A stretch of DNA of 32,154 nucleotides. Source: a virus. The position numbers and the translations under genes were made by a program. The stretch covers positions 1-32,154 of the IMG/VR virus record IMGVR_UViG_3300006793_000136. The stretch is one strand, 5' to 3'. The notes beneath the pieces were generated by a model. The model saw nothing but the letters and a program-made list of their open reading frames with translations. It had not been told where the DNA came from and ran no database searches. Positions 20,948 through 30,018 of this stretch are shown here, piece after piece (the first letter of the stretch is position 1; every line of letters begins with the position of its first letter).

Positions 20948-23900
20948 ATGGCAGAAGCTAAAAATTCTTTTATTAAGTCCAAAATGAATAAAGACCTAGA
21001 TGCTAGGTTATTACCAAATGGTGAATATCGTGAAGGAATTAATATACAAGTAAGTAAATCCGAAGGAGCTGATGTAGGCGCTTTAGAGAATGTATTAGGT
21101 AACATAGAGCTTGTGGATTTAAAGACATTAAGTGGCTGTAATTGTAATCTTACTACTATTGGTTTATATACTGATGAAGTTAATAATAATATTTATATAT
21201 TTTTAACTGATTATGATGAAAGATTAGCCCCTGGTTATAATACTCAATTATTAAATTACTCTTCAAGTGCAAATAATTATATTTATGTACATAATACTTC
21301 AAATAAAGAAACTGATTTATTACTTACTGGTCCATTTTTAAATTTTTCTACAACTCATCCAATAGTATCTGTAAATTTATTAGAAGGAATATTGTTTTGG
21401 ACAGATAATAGAAATCAACCTCGTAGAATAAATATTGATAGAGCTAAAACTCTAAATTACTATTCAAATGAAGATCAAATATCAGTAGCTACGTATGCAC
21501 CTTTTCAAGCTATTGAACTATATCAACAACGGGCTGCAGAATATTGGCCAAATGGTGGTTCGGCAATAACTACTGGAACTGCTACAGCTGGTCAATCTTT
21601 GATATTATTAAGCGCAGATAATAGACTGGGTTTAGCTAATGAACTGGATGTAGGAAAAACATTAGTGGGGGCTTTAATTACATCAGATGTTGTTGGTGCT
21701 ATTCCGAATAATAGCGCTTTTTGTTGTTATTCTAATGGTAATCAAATACAATTAATAGATAGAAGTGCATTACCAGGAGCAGAAACACCAGTAAATTTAT
21801 TGCTAGATTTACCTCCAGGATCAAAAATTTATTTAAATCAAAACTTAAATCCTATAACAGGACCAACGCTAGGTACTGGTTTAGGTACTGATAATTGGGT
21901 TACAAGTATGGAGGATGCTAGTTCTCCTATGAATCCAGGTGGTACATATAACGCTGGATATCCAGGTCTTACAACAAATCCAAATTATAACCCAAAATTT
22001 AATGGAGATCCTGATTTCTTAGAAGATAAATTTGTAAGATTTAGTTATAGATTTAAATTTGAAGATGGAAATTATTCTTTAATGGCTCCATTTACTCAAG
22101 CAACTTTTATACCTAAACAAGATGGTTATTTTATAGGAGAAACAACTCCAGTAGGTATGACAACAGATGAACAAGCTACATACAGAAGTACTGTGGTAGG
22201 TTTTATGGAAAATAAAGTAAATAATATATTTTTACAAATACCTTTACCTTTAGACAAAGATAATAATGGTATTGCAGCTAACGTTTTATTTAGTGCAATG
22301 CAAGTAGATGAAATTGAAATTCTATATAAAGAATCTGATACTTTAGAAATTCAGGTTGTAGATACAATTCCACGAGTTGGAACAAATGGATATGAAAATT
22401 TTGGAACCGATACTGTTATAGAATATAATTATCAAGGAGATAAACCTTATAAAACATTACCAAGTAGTGAAATAACTCGTGTGTATGATAAAGCTCCAGT
22501 TAGAGCTCTTGGACAAGAAATTATTAGTAATAGATTAGTTTATAGTAATTTTCAAAACAAACATACTCCACCTGAAACATTAGATTACAATGTAGGTATA
22601 GGTGATAAGTATAGTGTATTTCGCGTAAATGATCCTACAGTTCCACGTCCTATAGAAAGAACGGTATCTCGGGAATATCCTATGCATACTGTTAAACAAA
22701 ACAGGAATTACCAAGTAGGAGTTGTTTTATCTGATAGATATGGTAGAAGTTCCACCACTATTTTGTCATCAGTCAATACACAAGCTCTTGATGGGGAATT
22801 AACATTAGTAGGAGACACTATTTATTTTCCTTATAATAATATTTCTAGTTCTACACCTTCTGATAATTTAATACAAAAATGGCCAGGAGATTCTATAAAA
22901 GTATTGTTTAATACTCCAGTTGAAGAAAACGTACCACATAATTTAAGTACAGGTTGGCCAGGTTTATATAATGGAGATCCAACGTCTGATGATTATAACC
23001 CGTTAGGATGGTATTCTTATAAAATTGTTGTTAAACAAACTGAACAAGAATATTATAATGTGTATCTACCAAGTATTATGAATTTTTATCCTAATCTTAC
23101 TGCTGCACAACAATCTACTGATGCTCCTGATCCTGTGAATACAGTTTCTTTTACTACTTTATTAAATGATAATATAAATAAAGTACCTAGAGATTTAACC
23201 GAAGTAGGACCTGAACAAAAACAATTTAGAAGTTCTGTACAATTATATGGAAGAATTGCTCCGCATGCTAACGCTGCACCTACTTATAATTATCAATTTA
23301 ATCCGGTAGATGCCGCAACAAGAATAGCTATTTCTGACACAGTATCTACTATTGCAGATCAAAATTATCTTTTTGATAATACTGGTAATATAAAATATGG
23401 TTCAATATATCAAACCGTATCAAACCCTTCTTTAGCACGTATATCTATTACTTCAAACCCTATTGGTACTTCGGCTAAAACAGCTGTAGCGGATGATCAA
23501 ACATCATGGTTAAGTGTTTATGAAACTCAACCTGTAGAATCAAGATTAGATATTTATTGGGAAACCTCTTCCAGCGGTACTATAGCAGAGCTAAATGAAG
23601 CTATAAAAACAGGTAGTTCAGCTATTAAAAACTTTACTACTGATCAAGATATGGCAGCTGCTCCTAAAACATGGACATTTAATTTAGCAGAAGACATAAC
23701 ACCCGGCGAATCACCTACAGCAACTTATTCTAATGGAGTATATACAGCGAAACCATTTTTTCCATACGTTCAAGATGCTTCGGGTATAAAGTTAATGGTA
23801 GTAAATAGTGAGATCGATACAACGTCAGGTTTCTGGGTAACAGATGGTGAAAATCAAGATGTAACAGAAAAATTTGAATTAATAAGAACTGCAGGTAATG

Positions 23901-26314
23901 GTGTTAATACACCTGATACTTATGTTATTCAAATATCTAGTGGAACATATTTTTATTATAATACAAACTCTCCAGTAAAAGATTCTTTTACATTTAATTT
24001 TGATGTAAAAAACAATGATAGTGGTTCACAACAAGGTATAGTTACTAAAATTGCTATAACTGAAAAGTTATTTAATGTAAAACCGGAAATAACATGCCCA
24101 AGTGAAGGTATTGTAGTAGAACCTGGTACTAGTCCTTTATATACTTTTGAAGGTGTAAATGGAAGCGCTTGGAATGAACAAAATCAAAATGATTTAACTT
24201 GGAGAATAATATCTCAGGATCCTATAGGAGATGGTGTTCCAGAATTAGTTATAAATAATAGTGGAGAAGTTACTGATCCTACTGATACATTAAATGTACC
24301 AGTAAGTTTAGAAATAGGTCTTACAGATGCTGGTACTAACGAAACCACTATAGGTGGTATTGCTGAAGGAACTTGTGCTCCAGAAGTAAGTGGAAATACA
24401 GGTTATGAGACTCTTCCATTAAACAGTACGTTTGGAAGTACTAAAAATATGTGTATTAATCAAGCCGCTGAATCTTCTGGTTACTATTGGGCTGCACCTA
24501 CTCCTGACCCTGTAGAAAGTACCCCTTTACCTCCTATAAATAGAGAAGTTGTAAGTGGTTTAGGACTAGGTACAAGTTTACCAAGTTATGCCACAAGCGC
24601 TGCAGCTGATGGTTGGCAATGGAATAATTCAAATAGAAATGCACAAGTTGAAATGAATGCTACAAATTCTGGTTTAGGAACAGTAGTGAGTTCAGGAAGA
24701 AGTAATTGTACTACTAATGTTATTCCAGTTCCTGAAGGAATTACAAATGGTAGTGCTTATATAATAGTAGATTTTGAATTAGGAAATTATGGTTCAGCCC
24801 CTAATGATAGACCAGGGGTTATATGGCCCACTTATTTACAATATAGAGAAAATAGCAGTGCAACCTGGATGACAGCCAAAGATATAGAAGGTAATGATAT
24901 AAAATTTGGAGGTGCACAAGCTGATGCATATTACAAAGATAGCGTAGGAAGTGGGGTAACAATTGGAGGTTCCCAATTTATTGGTGGTTCAGCATTTTAT
25001 ACTACTGGTGTTAAAGATAAATTAAGTAATGCAATTACTGATGAAGGTAGTGGTGCAGACCCTGCTACAGCGGATTGTTTTGAATCATGGATGGATTCAA
25101 GAGAAACTCAAGTAGATCCTTTATTAAACAGTTTAGGTAGAAAATTATTTGTTGTAGGTAGAAATCAAGCTTATAGAGATCCAGGAGGTACTGCTCCTAC
25201 AGATGCTCCAGATAGATTTGGGGAATATAGATTAATTACTCGTTATCCTTATGGTACTAATATTTCACCTACTACTTCGTCATCTGTAACTAATCCTAAA
25301 ATACCAACATTAACTCCATTTAAAACTCCACCATTTCCTTATGATAATTATACAACAGCTCAACAAAATCAAAGAGTATGGTTAAGTTTTGGAGATTTTT
25401 ATAATCCAACTCAATTAGTATCTTTTTATAGTAATGGTTCTGGTAGTGATTCAGGAGCTCCCGCATCTTTTGCTTATAGAGTAACGGCAGCTTGTGATGA
25501 TAGAACTAGTGCGGCTGGTGCATCTATAGATCAGGTTGTTTATGCAAGAGAATGGGGTTTTAAATATGTGTCTCAATTTTATACCGATCCTCAATTAACT
25601 AGTGGTTGGTCTCCAGGGGCTACAAATAAATGGTTTGGTTATACAGCTGTTTCTGATACATCATTAAATACAAAATGGGGAAATGAAAATAGTTGTACTA
25701 GAGACGGTGCCCCTTTATGGACGTGTCCTACTTGTCCTGCTCCTGATTATGTTTATGGTACTACTATGACACAAAAAAATATGAGGTGGACTGCTCAATT
25801 TGATCAAATGGGTAAAAAAATTATTCGTACTGCTGAACCTTGTGTAGCTAATTTAGATCCAGCTACTGGAGGTAATAATAACCAATGTAATTCTCCTGCT
25901 GCAGCTTATCGATTTGGTATAATGCAGGTATATGCTACAGGTAATGATAAAATAGAATTTTTACAAACTTTAGATGGATTAGCTTCGGCATCTAGCACAG
26001 GTTGTAGTATATATACGTTATTTCAAAATATAACTAATGGTAAAGGTGCTGAAGGTACTCCGGCAGCTGTGGTTGGAGTTAGTGAAATAACAGTAAGGTC
26101 TCCGAATGCTTCTAATTGTTATGAAAAAATTGGATCTGTAGGATTTGGTGGTGGATCTAGAGCAACATATCAGACCGTTAATTTAGGTGGATATAGTGGA
26201 ACTTATGTAACATTGACTATAGATGGAGCTACTTCAGCTTTAGATGCTTTTCAAAACGGAAAAGCTAACGGTGGACAAAATTGGTATCTTCAAGGGGTTC
26301 CTGCTTGTCCTTAA
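20948..26314 (+). CDS. Tail stabilization/nozzle protein, large N-terminal part (1788 aa)
   Basis: 1788 residues. The opening NSFIKSKMNKDLDARLLPNGEYREGINIQV...VGALENVLGN is the signature I know from the phage 'stabilization' (nozzle/muzzle) protein. Blade-like segments follow (GILFWTDNRNQPRRINIDRA, RFSYRFKFEDGNYSLMAPF, ISNRLVYSNFQN, QVGVVLSDRYGRSS). Then come the conserved FYPNLTAAQQS, FRSSVQLYGR and LSVYETQPVESRLDIYWETS around 700-870. From about 900 the sequence changes to Ig/cadherin-like beta domains. From about 1140 to the end there is a Cys-containing, Thr/Gly/Asn-rich region with CPTCPAPD and many paired Cys. The usual C-terminal part of this family is encoded by the next ORF, so the gene is split. 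It likely forms the distal tail with receptor or periplasmic contacts. Confidence 0.85.
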   Translation: MAEAKNSFIKSKMNKDLDARLLPNGEYREGINIQVSKSEGADVGALENVLGNIELVDLKTLSGCNCNLTTIGLYTDEVNNNIYIFLTDYDERLAPGYNTQLLNYSSSANNYIYVHNTSNKETDLLLTGPFLNFSTTHPIVSVNLLEGILFWTDNRNQPRRINIDRAKTLNYYSNEDQISVATYAPFQAIELYQQRAAEYWPNGGSAITTGTATAGQSLILLSADNRLGLANELDVGKTLVGALITSDVVGAIPNNSAFCCYSNGNQIQLIDRSALPGAETPVNLLLDLPPGSKIYLNQNLNPITGPTLGTGLGTDNWVTSMEDASSPMNPGGTYNAGYPGLTTNPNYNPKFNGDPDFLEDKFVRFSYRFKFEDGNYSLMAPFTQATFIPKQDGYFIGETTPVGMTTDEQATYRSTVVGFMENKVNNIFLQIPLPLDKDNNGIAANVLFSAMQVDEIEILYKESDTLEIQVVDTIPRVGTNGYENFGTDTVIEYNYQGDKPYKTLPSSEITRVYDKAPVRALGQEIISNRLVYSNFQNKHTPPETLDYNVGIGDKYSVFRVNDPTVPRPIERTVSREYPMHTVKQNRNYQVGVVLSDRYGRSSTTILSSVNTQALDGELTLVGDTIYFPYNNISSSTPSDNLIQKWPGDSIKVLFNTPVEENVPHNLSTGWPGLYNGDPTSDDYNPLGWYSYKIVVKQTEQEYYNVYLPSIMNFYPNLTAAQQSTDAPDPVNTVSFTTLLNDNINKVPRDLTEVGPEQKQFRSSVQLYGRIAPHANAAPTYNYQFNPVDAATRIAISDTVSTIADQNYLFDNTGNIKYGSIYQTVSNPSLARISITSNPIGTSAKTAVADDQTSWLSVYETQPVESRLDIYWETSSSGTIAELNEAIKTGSSAIKNFTTDQDMAAAPKTWTFNLAEDITPGESPTATYSNGVYTAKPFFPYVQDASGIKLMVVNSEIDTTSGFWVTDGENQDVTEKFELIRTAGNGVNTPDTYVIQISSGTYFYYNTNSPVKDSFTFNFDVKNNDSGSQQGIVTKIAITEKLFNVKPEITCPSEGIVVEPGTSPLYTFEGVNGSAWNEQNQNDLTWRIISQDPIGDGVPELVINNSGEVTDPTDTLNVPVSLEIGLTDAGTNETTIGGIAEGTCAPEVSGNTGYETLPLNSTFGSTKNMCINQAAESSGYYWAAPTPDPVESTPLPPINREVVSGLGLGTSLPSYATSAAADGWQWNNSNRNAQVEMNATNSGLGTVVSSGRSNCTTNVIPVPEGITNGSAYIIVDFELGNYGSAPNDRPGVIWPTYLQYRENSSATWMTAKDIEGNDIKFGGAQADAYYKDSVGSGVTIGGSQFIGGSAFYTTGVKDKLSNAITDEGSGADPATADCFESWMDSRETQVDPLLNSLGRKLFVVGRNQAYRDPGGTAPTDAPDRFGEYRLITRYPYGTNISPTTSSSVTNPKIPTLTPFKTPPFPYDNYTTAQQNQRVWLSFGDFYNPTQLVSFYSNGSGSDSGAPASFAYRVTAACDDRTSAAGASIDQVVYAREWGFKYVSQFYTDPQLTSGWSPGATNKWFGYTAVSDTSLNTKWGNENSCTRDGAPLWTCPTCPAPDYVYGTTMTQKNMRWTAQFDQMGKKIIRTAEPCVANLDPATGGNNNQCNSPAAAYRFGIMQVYATGNDKIEFLQTLDGLASASSTGCSIYTLFQNITNGKGAEGTPAAVVGVSEITVRSPNASNCYEKIGSVGFGGGSRATYQTVNLGGYSGTYVTLTIDGATSALDAFQNGKANGGQNWYLQGVPACP

Positions 26315-26351
26315 CAAGGTAATAATAAAAATAAATGTGCAATTATAAATT

Positions 26352-27833
26352 ATGGCTGCAACAGTAGAAGTAAAATTTTTTAATTCCTTCGTATTAAGAA
26401 AGACTTTAAATGACGGAACTAATCCCGCACCTGCAGAATGGAATGGTTCTAGAGGGGATTTAACATATCCTGCTATAGGTGGTAATCCTGATAATGAACA
26501 AGATTGGGCAGTAGAAGAAGCAAGAATTAGAGGAGGGTATAACAATACTTATGTAGGTCAAGGAGTTAAAGCATATTTAGTAGAAGATAATCCTAAATCA
26601 TCTGTAAGGATTAATTCTATGATTTATTCTGGTATATTTAATGCCAGAACAGGTATTAATGATACTAATGTTTTTTCTGTAGGAGAAGATATAATTAAAA
26701 GTGTAGATCCAGCAAATGGTAGTATACAAAAAATTTATGCTGAAGATACTAATTTAATAATATTTCAAGAGAAAAAAGTTAGTAGAGCACCTATTGATAA
26801 AGACATTATATATACAGCCGAGGGATCTACTAACGTAACTACATCTAATAATGTTATAGGTACAGTTCAAGCTTATGTAGGTAATTTTGGAATTAGTAAA
26901 AATCCTGAAAGTTTCGCTGTGTATGGTAGAAGAAAATATTTTACCGATAAAGATAGAAATGCAGTAATGAGATTATCACAAGATGGTCTTACTGAAATAT
27001 CAAACTATGGTATGATTGATTTCTTTAGAGATCAATTTGGCACAATGGGCGAAGGTAAACTAACTGGTGGTTGGGATATATATAATAAACAATATGTTTT
27101 GTCTATTCAACCAGAAAGTTCTTTAGTACCTTATAAAACATTATCTTTTGACGAAAACATACAGGGCTGGACAAGTTTGTATACTTACAAACCAGGCATG
27201 ATGTTAAGTTTAAAAAATAAATTTTATACTACAGGTCCATCAAGTACAGCTGCTACAGATAGTGCAAGTTTATATCAACATTATATTGCCACCCAACCAA
27301 GAGGTAATTTCTATGGTTTAAATAATGATTCTTCTATAGAATTTATTTTTAACCCTGATGTTAGTCTTTCCAAAGTATTTAAAACAATTAATTATGAAGG
27401 TAGTAACGGATGGGAGGTTACAAGTTTTATATCTGACTTAACAGGTATAGGATCAGTTAATACTGATTTTGAAGGATATGCCACTACAAATACTAGTGAT
27501 ACTATTGCTTCTATATATAGTTATAATGAAGGAGCATATGATAATTATGGAAATCAATTTGCTAATTTAGATAATAATCCAATTACAGCTAATACTACAG
27601 CTTTAATACCTCCAATAAATCATGCTGGTTTTGATAGGAAAGAGAATAAATATATGGCTAACTTAGTTAATAATAGTACAGCCGCACCAGGAGAAGTAAT
27701 ATTTGGTAACCAAATGACAGGTATTAAAGGTTATTATGCAACAGTTAAAATATCTACTGATACATTAACGGATCCGGGAGGAATGAAGGAATTATTTGCC
27801 GCCTCATCGGATTATGTCGAATCCGCATATTAA
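26352..27833 (+). CDS. Tail stabilization/nozzle protein, C-terminal part as separate ORF
   Basis: 493 residues. Blocks ARIRGGYNNT, KAYLVEDNPKSSVRINSMIYSG, IFNARTGINDTNVFSVGEDI, VDPANGSIQKIYAEDTNLIIFQEKKVSRA, GNFGISKNPESFAVYGRRKYFTDK and RNAVMRLSQDGLTEISNYGM resemble the C-terminal section of the single long stabilization protein I recall from related phages. Here it has its own ATG 37 bases after the upstream stop and in a different frame. A beta-propeller-like fold is likely, assembling with the preceding product. The leader AAATAAATG...AATTATAAATT is A-rich, consistent with independent initiation. Confidence 0.75.
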   Translation: MAATVEVKFFNSFVLRKTLNDGTNPAPAEWNGSRGDLTYPAIGGNPDNEQDWAVEEARIRGGYNNTYVGQGVKAYLVEDNPKSSVRINSMIYSGIFNARTGINDTNVFSVGEDIIKSVDPANGSIQKIYAEDTNLIIFQEKKVSRAPIDKDIIYTAEGSTNVTTSNNVIGTVQAYVGNFGISKNPESFAVYGRRKYFTDKDRNAVMRLSQDGLTEISNYGMIDFFRDQFGTMGEGKLTGGWDIYNKQYVLSIQPESSLVPYKTLSFDENIQGWTSLYTYKPGMMLSLKNKFYTTGPSSTAATDSASLYQHYIATQPRGNFYGLNNDSSIEFIFNPDVSLSKVFKTINYEGSNGWEVTSFISDLTGIGSVNTDFEGYATTNTSDTIASIYSYNEGAYDNYGNQFANLDNNPITANTTALIPPINHAGFDRKENKYMANLVNNSTAAPGEVIFGNQMTGIKGYYATVKISTDTLTDPGGMKELFAASSDYVESAY

Positions 27834-27842
27834 AAAAATAAC

Positions 27843-28121
27843 ATGTCAGAATTAAGCGAAGATACTAAGTTTCAAGTTAGTATAAAAACATTAGTTGCTA
27901 TTGGAGTGGCTTTGGCTACTTTAGTAGGTATGTATTATACTTTACAAGAAGAAATAGAAGAAGCAAAACTTTTACCCGAACCTCCGGTTTCGAGAACAGA
28001 ATATGATTTGAAAGATGAATTAATACGTGAGTCAATAATGAACACAGAAGAAAAAGTTCAAGAAAATTCACAAAAATTAGATAAAATAGATGAAAAATTA
28101 TATGAAATAATTAAAAAATAA
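27843..28121 (+). CDS. Membrane-anchored coiled-coil protein, 92 aa
   Basis: 92 residues. One membrane span lies at about 13-33 (SIKTLVAIGVALATLVGMYY), preceded by a short acidic N terminus. After a Pro-rich hinge (LLPEPPVSR) comes a charged helix of about 50 residues with heptad character (VQENSQKLDKIDEKLYEII). Proteins of this layout occur near the tail genes of marine phages. Possible roles are a spanin-like or holin-accessory membrane protein or an ejection-related factor. No lipobox is present. It starts 9 bases after the preceding stop and ends 4 bases before the next ATG. Confidence 0.65.
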   Translation: MSELSEDTKFQVSIKTLVAIGVALATLVGMYYTLQEEIEEAKLLPEPPVSRTEYDLKDELIRESIMNTEEKVQENSQKLDKIDEKLYEIIKK

Positions 28122-28125
28122 TAAA

Positions 28126-28470
28126 ATGAAATATATATTAACTTTGATTTTACTCTTGAGTTTCTATCTTGGCTTTAGTCAAGCTACAGACATTCAACTG
28201 TTACAAATCAATTCAAGTTGGAATTTAAAAAACGATATTCCACGTGGAGAATTACCAAGCAGATACATGGCACATAAAATAAGAATAGACCATGCTACTA
28301 TAGAACATCAAGGGCCTAACTTTAAAGAAAGTTTTTCTGGTAAACCTTTACCTATACTAATTTTATATGTAGATGGTAGAATAAAATATCAATGGACAGC
28401 AGACCTATCTTTTAAATTAAAAGTATCTAAAGGTGAAATTTTAGATGTGATCGAGAAGGTATTGAAATAA
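28126..28470 (+). CDS. Secreted thioredoxin-fold-like protein without CxxC
   Basis: 114 residues. A clear signal peptide, MKYILTLILLLSFYLGFSQA, ends in the FSQ-type junction common in Bacteroidota, so export to the periplasm is expected. The mature part (DIQLLQINSSWNLKND... then PLPILILYVDGRIKYQWTADLSFKLKVSKGEILDVIEKV) follows the late-strand pattern of thioredoxin folds: cis-Pro-like PIL, a strand, a turn with DG, a strand and a final helix. There is no CxxC, so redox chemistry is unlikely. I recall similar secreted proteins in marine phages with W.ADLSFK. It may modify the infected cell's envelope or block superinfection; that is speculative. Confidence 0.65.
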   Translation: MKYILTLILLLSFYLGFSQATDIQLLQINSSWNLKNDIPRGELPSRYMAHKIRIDHATIEHQGPNFKESFSGKPLPILILYVDGRIKYQWTADLSFKLKVSKGEILDVIEKVLK

Positions 28471-28476
28471 AATTAA

Positions 28477-28995
28477 ATGAAATTAATTAATAAGGAAAAA
28501 TACACCTTAAAAGATATAGAAAGAATAGAACAATTTAGAAACGCTATTATGGATTTTGAAAAAAAAATCGTTGAAGCTCCTGGATCTTATGGAGATCCTA
28601 ATAATCCAGGTCAAGATGAAATAGCAAATAGGATAAACCCACTAAAGCATACGTTCTCTGATGGTTTATATATACGGGAGATATTTATGCCCAAAGGTCA
28701 ACTTATTACTACAGGTATACATAAGCAAGAACACGCTTATTTTGTGCAAAAAGGGAAAGTTAGGGTATTAACAGAAAACGGTATGCAACATATACAAGCG
28801 CCACATAATGGAATTACCAAACCAGGAACTAAAAGAGTTATATATACTGAAGAGGATACTATATGGATAACAGTACACGCTACTAGAAAGAAAACTGTAA
28901 AAACTGTATTAAAACAAATTGTAGCTAAAGATTTTGATGATCCTCAAATTAGCATTGAAACTATGAAAAAAAATTTACAAATAAAAAATAAATAA
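28477..28995 (+). CDS. Cupin-domain phage protein
   Basis: 172 residues. The central part (about 55-135) has cupin/RmlC jelly-roll strands: NPLKHTFSDGLYIREIFMPKGQLI, IHKQEHAYFVQKGKVRVLTENG, IQAPHNGITKPGTKRVIYTEEDTIWITVHAT. The H-x-x-x-H (HKQEH) resembles the first metal-binding cupin motif G(X)5HXH(X)3-4E only in part, and the second His is in TVHAT. I recall the CPLKH.FSDG.Y.REIF.PKG...IHKHEHP block from conserved phage proteins of unknown role. A structural or host-modifying enzyme function are both open. The N terminus is helical and charged, as is the C terminus. Confidence 0.7.
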   Translation: MKLINKEKYTLKDIERIEQFRNAIMDFEKKIVEAPGSYGDPNNPGQDEIANRINPLKHTFSDGLYIREIFMPKGQLITTGIHKQEHAYFVQKGKVRVLTENGMQHIQAPHNGITKPGTKRVIYTEEDTIWITVHATRKKTVKTVLKQIVAKDFDDPQISIETMKKNLQIKNK

Positions 28996-28997
28996 TT

Positions 28998-30017
28998 ATG
29001 ACTGTATGGGCAGCCGGCATTTCAGCCGCAGTATCTATTGGAACTTCTATTTGGCAATCTAGCAAAGAAAAAAAGAAAGCAAGAAAGGCAAGAGATAAAG
29101 CTAGAGAGTTAGAGCGTAAAATAGCATTTGAAGAGAAGAATAGAACAACAATTATAAATCCTTTTGAAGGTATAACTGATTTATCGGCTATGGCTAGTAA
29201 TCTTAGTGGCATGGCCTCTGCACCTAAAATGAATTTAGCTGTAGCTACTAAAGCTTCTGAAATGCAAGCGGCTGAAGCTGATATAGCTTTAGCAAATACT
29301 TTAGATATGATGCAAGCTAGTGGAACATCTGCAGGTGGCGCAACAGCTTTAGCTCAAATGGCCTTAAAAAGCAAACAAGGAATTAGTGCTAATATTGAAC
29401 AGCAAGAAGCTAGGAATCAAGAAATTATGGAAAAATCTAGAATTGATGGAGAGTTAAGAATTCAAGATATTCAAATGAGTGAAGCTAAAAGAATGCAAGA
29501 TGTTCAAATGAGTCAAGCAGAAAAAGTACAAAAAGCAGAAGCTCAAGGAAAAGAGTTTATGTATCGAGAAGAAGATAGTAGAGATATGCAAAAACTTAAT
29601 AGATTAGGTGCTCAATTAACAGGACAACAACAAGCGCAAACGGCACATAGTCAAAACGCTACAGCAGCTATAACGAGTGGTATATCTGCAGTAGGACAAA
29701 TTGGGGCTAGTGTAGTTGGTAGTGGGGCTATGACAAATATGACAGCGAAACCATCGTCAACTCCATACCAGTTTGATCTTTCAAAGGTTCAAATTACTTC
29801 TGATCGTAGACTTAAAACATCTATAAAATTAATAGGTTTATCTCCATCTGGTTTAAAAATATATAGTTTTGAGTATAAAGATATTTATTTTGGTAAAGGT
29901 ATATTTCAAGGTGTTATGTCTGATGAAATTCCATCTTTTGCAGTAACAAAAGGTAATGATGGGTTTGATCGCGTTGATTATAGCAAGATAGACGTAGAAT
30001 TTAAAAATATAAAATAA
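28998..30017 (+). CDS. Ejection-type virion protein with C-terminal S74-like chaperone domain
   Basis: 339 residues. A hydrophobic N-terminal helix (WAAGISAAVSIGTSIW) precedes basic and acidic helices and Ala/Gln/Met-rich repeats (about 75-200, with QDIQMSEAKRMQDVQMSQAEK), then a Gly/Ala stretch. The last 72 residues begin ITSDRRLKTSIKLIG and continue SGLKIYSFEYKDIYF, GKGIFQGVMSDEIPS and GFDRVDYSKIDVEFK. This resembles the intramolecular chaperone/Peptidase_S74 domain, whose catalytic Ser-Lys dyad would be S268 and K273. In that family the domain self-cleaves just before the Ser. The N-terminal part looks like an internal virion (ejection) protein; no fibre repeats are present. Self-cleavage is inferred. 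Confidence 0.65.
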   Translation: MTVWAAGISAAVSIGTSIWQSSKEKKKARKARDKARELERKIAFEEKNRTTIINPFEGITDLSAMASNLSGMASAPKMNLAVATKASEMQAAEADIALANTLDMMQASGTSAGGATALAQMALKSKQGISANIEQQEARNQEIMEKSRIDGELRIQDIQMSEAKRMQDVQMSQAEKVQKAEAQGKEFMYREEDSRDMQKLNRLGAQLTGQQQAQTAHSQNATAAITSGISAVGQIGASVVGSGAMTNMTAKPSSTPYQFDLSKVQITSDRRLKTSIKLIGLSPSGLKIYSFEYKDIYFGKGIFQGVMSDEIPSFAVTKGNDGFDRVDYSKIDVEFKNIK

Positions 30018-30018
30018 T

